From positions 17,651-32,003 of the forward strand of contig MELN01000057.1 in the NCBI GenBank assembly GCA_001768675.1: a DNA stretch of 14,353 bases. Direction: 5' to 3'. Each line of letters opens with the position of its first letter. Positions within the stretch are counted from its first letter, which is position 1. Source of the DNA: Actinobacteria bacterium RBG_16_64_13 (GTDB lineage: Bacteria; Actinomycetota; Thermoleophilia; RBG-16-64-13). A model generated the notes under the pieces. The model was not told where the DNA came from, ran no database searches, and saw only the letters and a program-made list of their open reading frames with translations. Positions 13,784 through 14,353 of the stretch are shown piece after piece. Position numbers and translations under genes: made by a program.

Positions 13784-14353
13784 CGCGCTACTTCCGCGGT
13801 TGCGGCCGGTTCGTCGCCGAGGTAGCAAAGCACCTCGCTGCGCCCGCGCAACTCACGGATGGAGGCCATCCCCAGGCGGGCGAGCACGGCCACCATCTGT
13901 TCGCGCCAGGCGTTCTGGAGGTTGATCAGCCGCTGGGTAGCCCAGTCCAGACTCATCTGCATCATGAGTTCGGGGTCGGTGGTGGCGATGCCGCGTGGGC
14001 AGCCCCGGCCGCTTTCGCAGCAGGCGCAGCGCACACAGCCCAGGGCCACCATTTCTGCCGTGCCGATCACCACGCCGTCGGCTCCGAGGGCGATGGCCTT
14101 CAGGGCATCGTAGGCCGAACGGATGCCGCCCGAGGCGATCAGCGTGATCTGGTCGCGGATGCCTTCGGCGACGAGGAACTTGTGCACTTTGGGAACGGCG
14201 TACTCGATGGGCATCGCGATGTTCTTCTTGGCGATGTCGGGCGCCGCGCCGGTGCCCCCGTAGCTACCGTCCAGGTGGACGATGTGCGCCCCCGCGTAGT
14301 AGCTGCCGACCGCGACCATGTCCACGTCGGTGGGCGTCGAGACCTTCACGCTC
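13780..14353 (-). CDS. Glutamate synthase FMN/Fe-S catalytic domain protein (5' part off the right edge)
   Basis: About the last 190 residues are visible; the frame stays open through the right edge, so the GTG at 14349 is an internal valine codon (VKVSTPTDVDMVAVGSY), not the start. The visible part is the C-terminal half of the FMN-binding barrel of glutamate synthase: HLDGSYGGTGAAP, the phosphate-binding LIASGGIRSAYDALKAIALGADGVVIGT, and the Fe-S cluster region CVRCACCESGRGCPRGIAT. This domain condenses 2-oxoglutarate with ammonia to glutamate using reduced FMN. After the cluster comes a helical tail resembling those of free-standing FMN-domain proteins. The stop overlaps the ATG of the amidotransferase/GXGXG gene by 4 bp, so both are likely subunits of one enzyme. 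Identity is firm. Confidence 0.95.
   Translation of the reverse strand, partial: SVKVSTPTDVDMVAVGSYYAGAHIVHLDGSYGGTGAAPDIAKKNIAMPIEYAVPKVHKFLVAEGIRDQITLIASGGIRSAYDALKAIALGADGVVIGTAEMVALGCVRCACCESGRGCPRGIATTDPELMMQMSLDWATQRLINLQNAWREQMVAVLARLGMASIRELRGRSEVLCYLGDEPAATAEVAR

Noticed and set aside
1..14353. CRISPR arrays, tRNA or rRNA genes, insertion sequences
   Set aside because: Reading both strands I saw no spaced direct repeats, no tRNA-like cloverleaf or rRNA segments, and no transposase genes or terminal inverted repeats.

Overview
The window is GC-rich bacterial DNA. Genes are tightly packed, Shine-Dalgarno sites are strong (GGAGG-type), and GTG and TTG starts occur. The main gene set is HdrABC-MvhD-MetV with a glutamate synthase, which points to an anaerobe that carries out Wood-Ljungdahl or methyl-tetrahydrofolate chemistry with cytosolic electron-bifurcating or electron-confurcating complexes. 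The lineage cannot be fixed from this sequence. An uncultured anaerobic actinomycete-like, Chloroflexota-like or other high-GC bacterium would fit.

Left part (1-2407, minus strand): a 14-helix DHA2-type MFS exporter is followed 31 bp later by a YhfW-like FAD oxidoreductase that runs off the left edge. A 285-bp divergent region (2408-2692) separates this pair from a small plus-strand operon (2693-3464). That operon encodes a DUF2277 protein and a short, divergent protein of the 3-methyladenine DNA glycosylase I (Tag) fold. The leader of this operon is rich in potential hairpins, and one of them encloses the ribosome-binding site.

Main part (3537-14353, minus strand): this is one long operon that enters from the right edge. 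In transcription order it holds the FMN/Fe-S catalytic domain of glutamate synthase (partial), a fused glutamine-amidotransferase plus GXGXG glutamate synthase subunit, HdrC, HdrB, a 1504-residue HdrA, MvhD, MetV, and last a small membrane-anchored protein of unknown function. The first five junctions are 4-bp stop/start overlaps (ATGA or TTGA), the MvhD-MetV gap is 2 bp, and a 52-bp gap precedes the last gene. The subunits are therefore probably made in fixed proportion.

The most striking gene is hdrA. It encodes two HdrA-type flavoprotein halves in tandem. Inside the first half, exactly between the two iron-sulfur motifs of the usual inserted ferredoxin domain, sits a complete GltD/NfnB-like NAD(P)H:acceptor module of about 470 residues. 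No free-standing GltD is seen next to the glutamate synthase genes. An attractive inference is that the HdrA fusion supplies the missing GltD function and so ties glutamate synthesis to the HdrABC-MvhD-MetV electron network. MetF, the usual partner of MetV, and the MvhAG hydrogenase subunits are not in the window.
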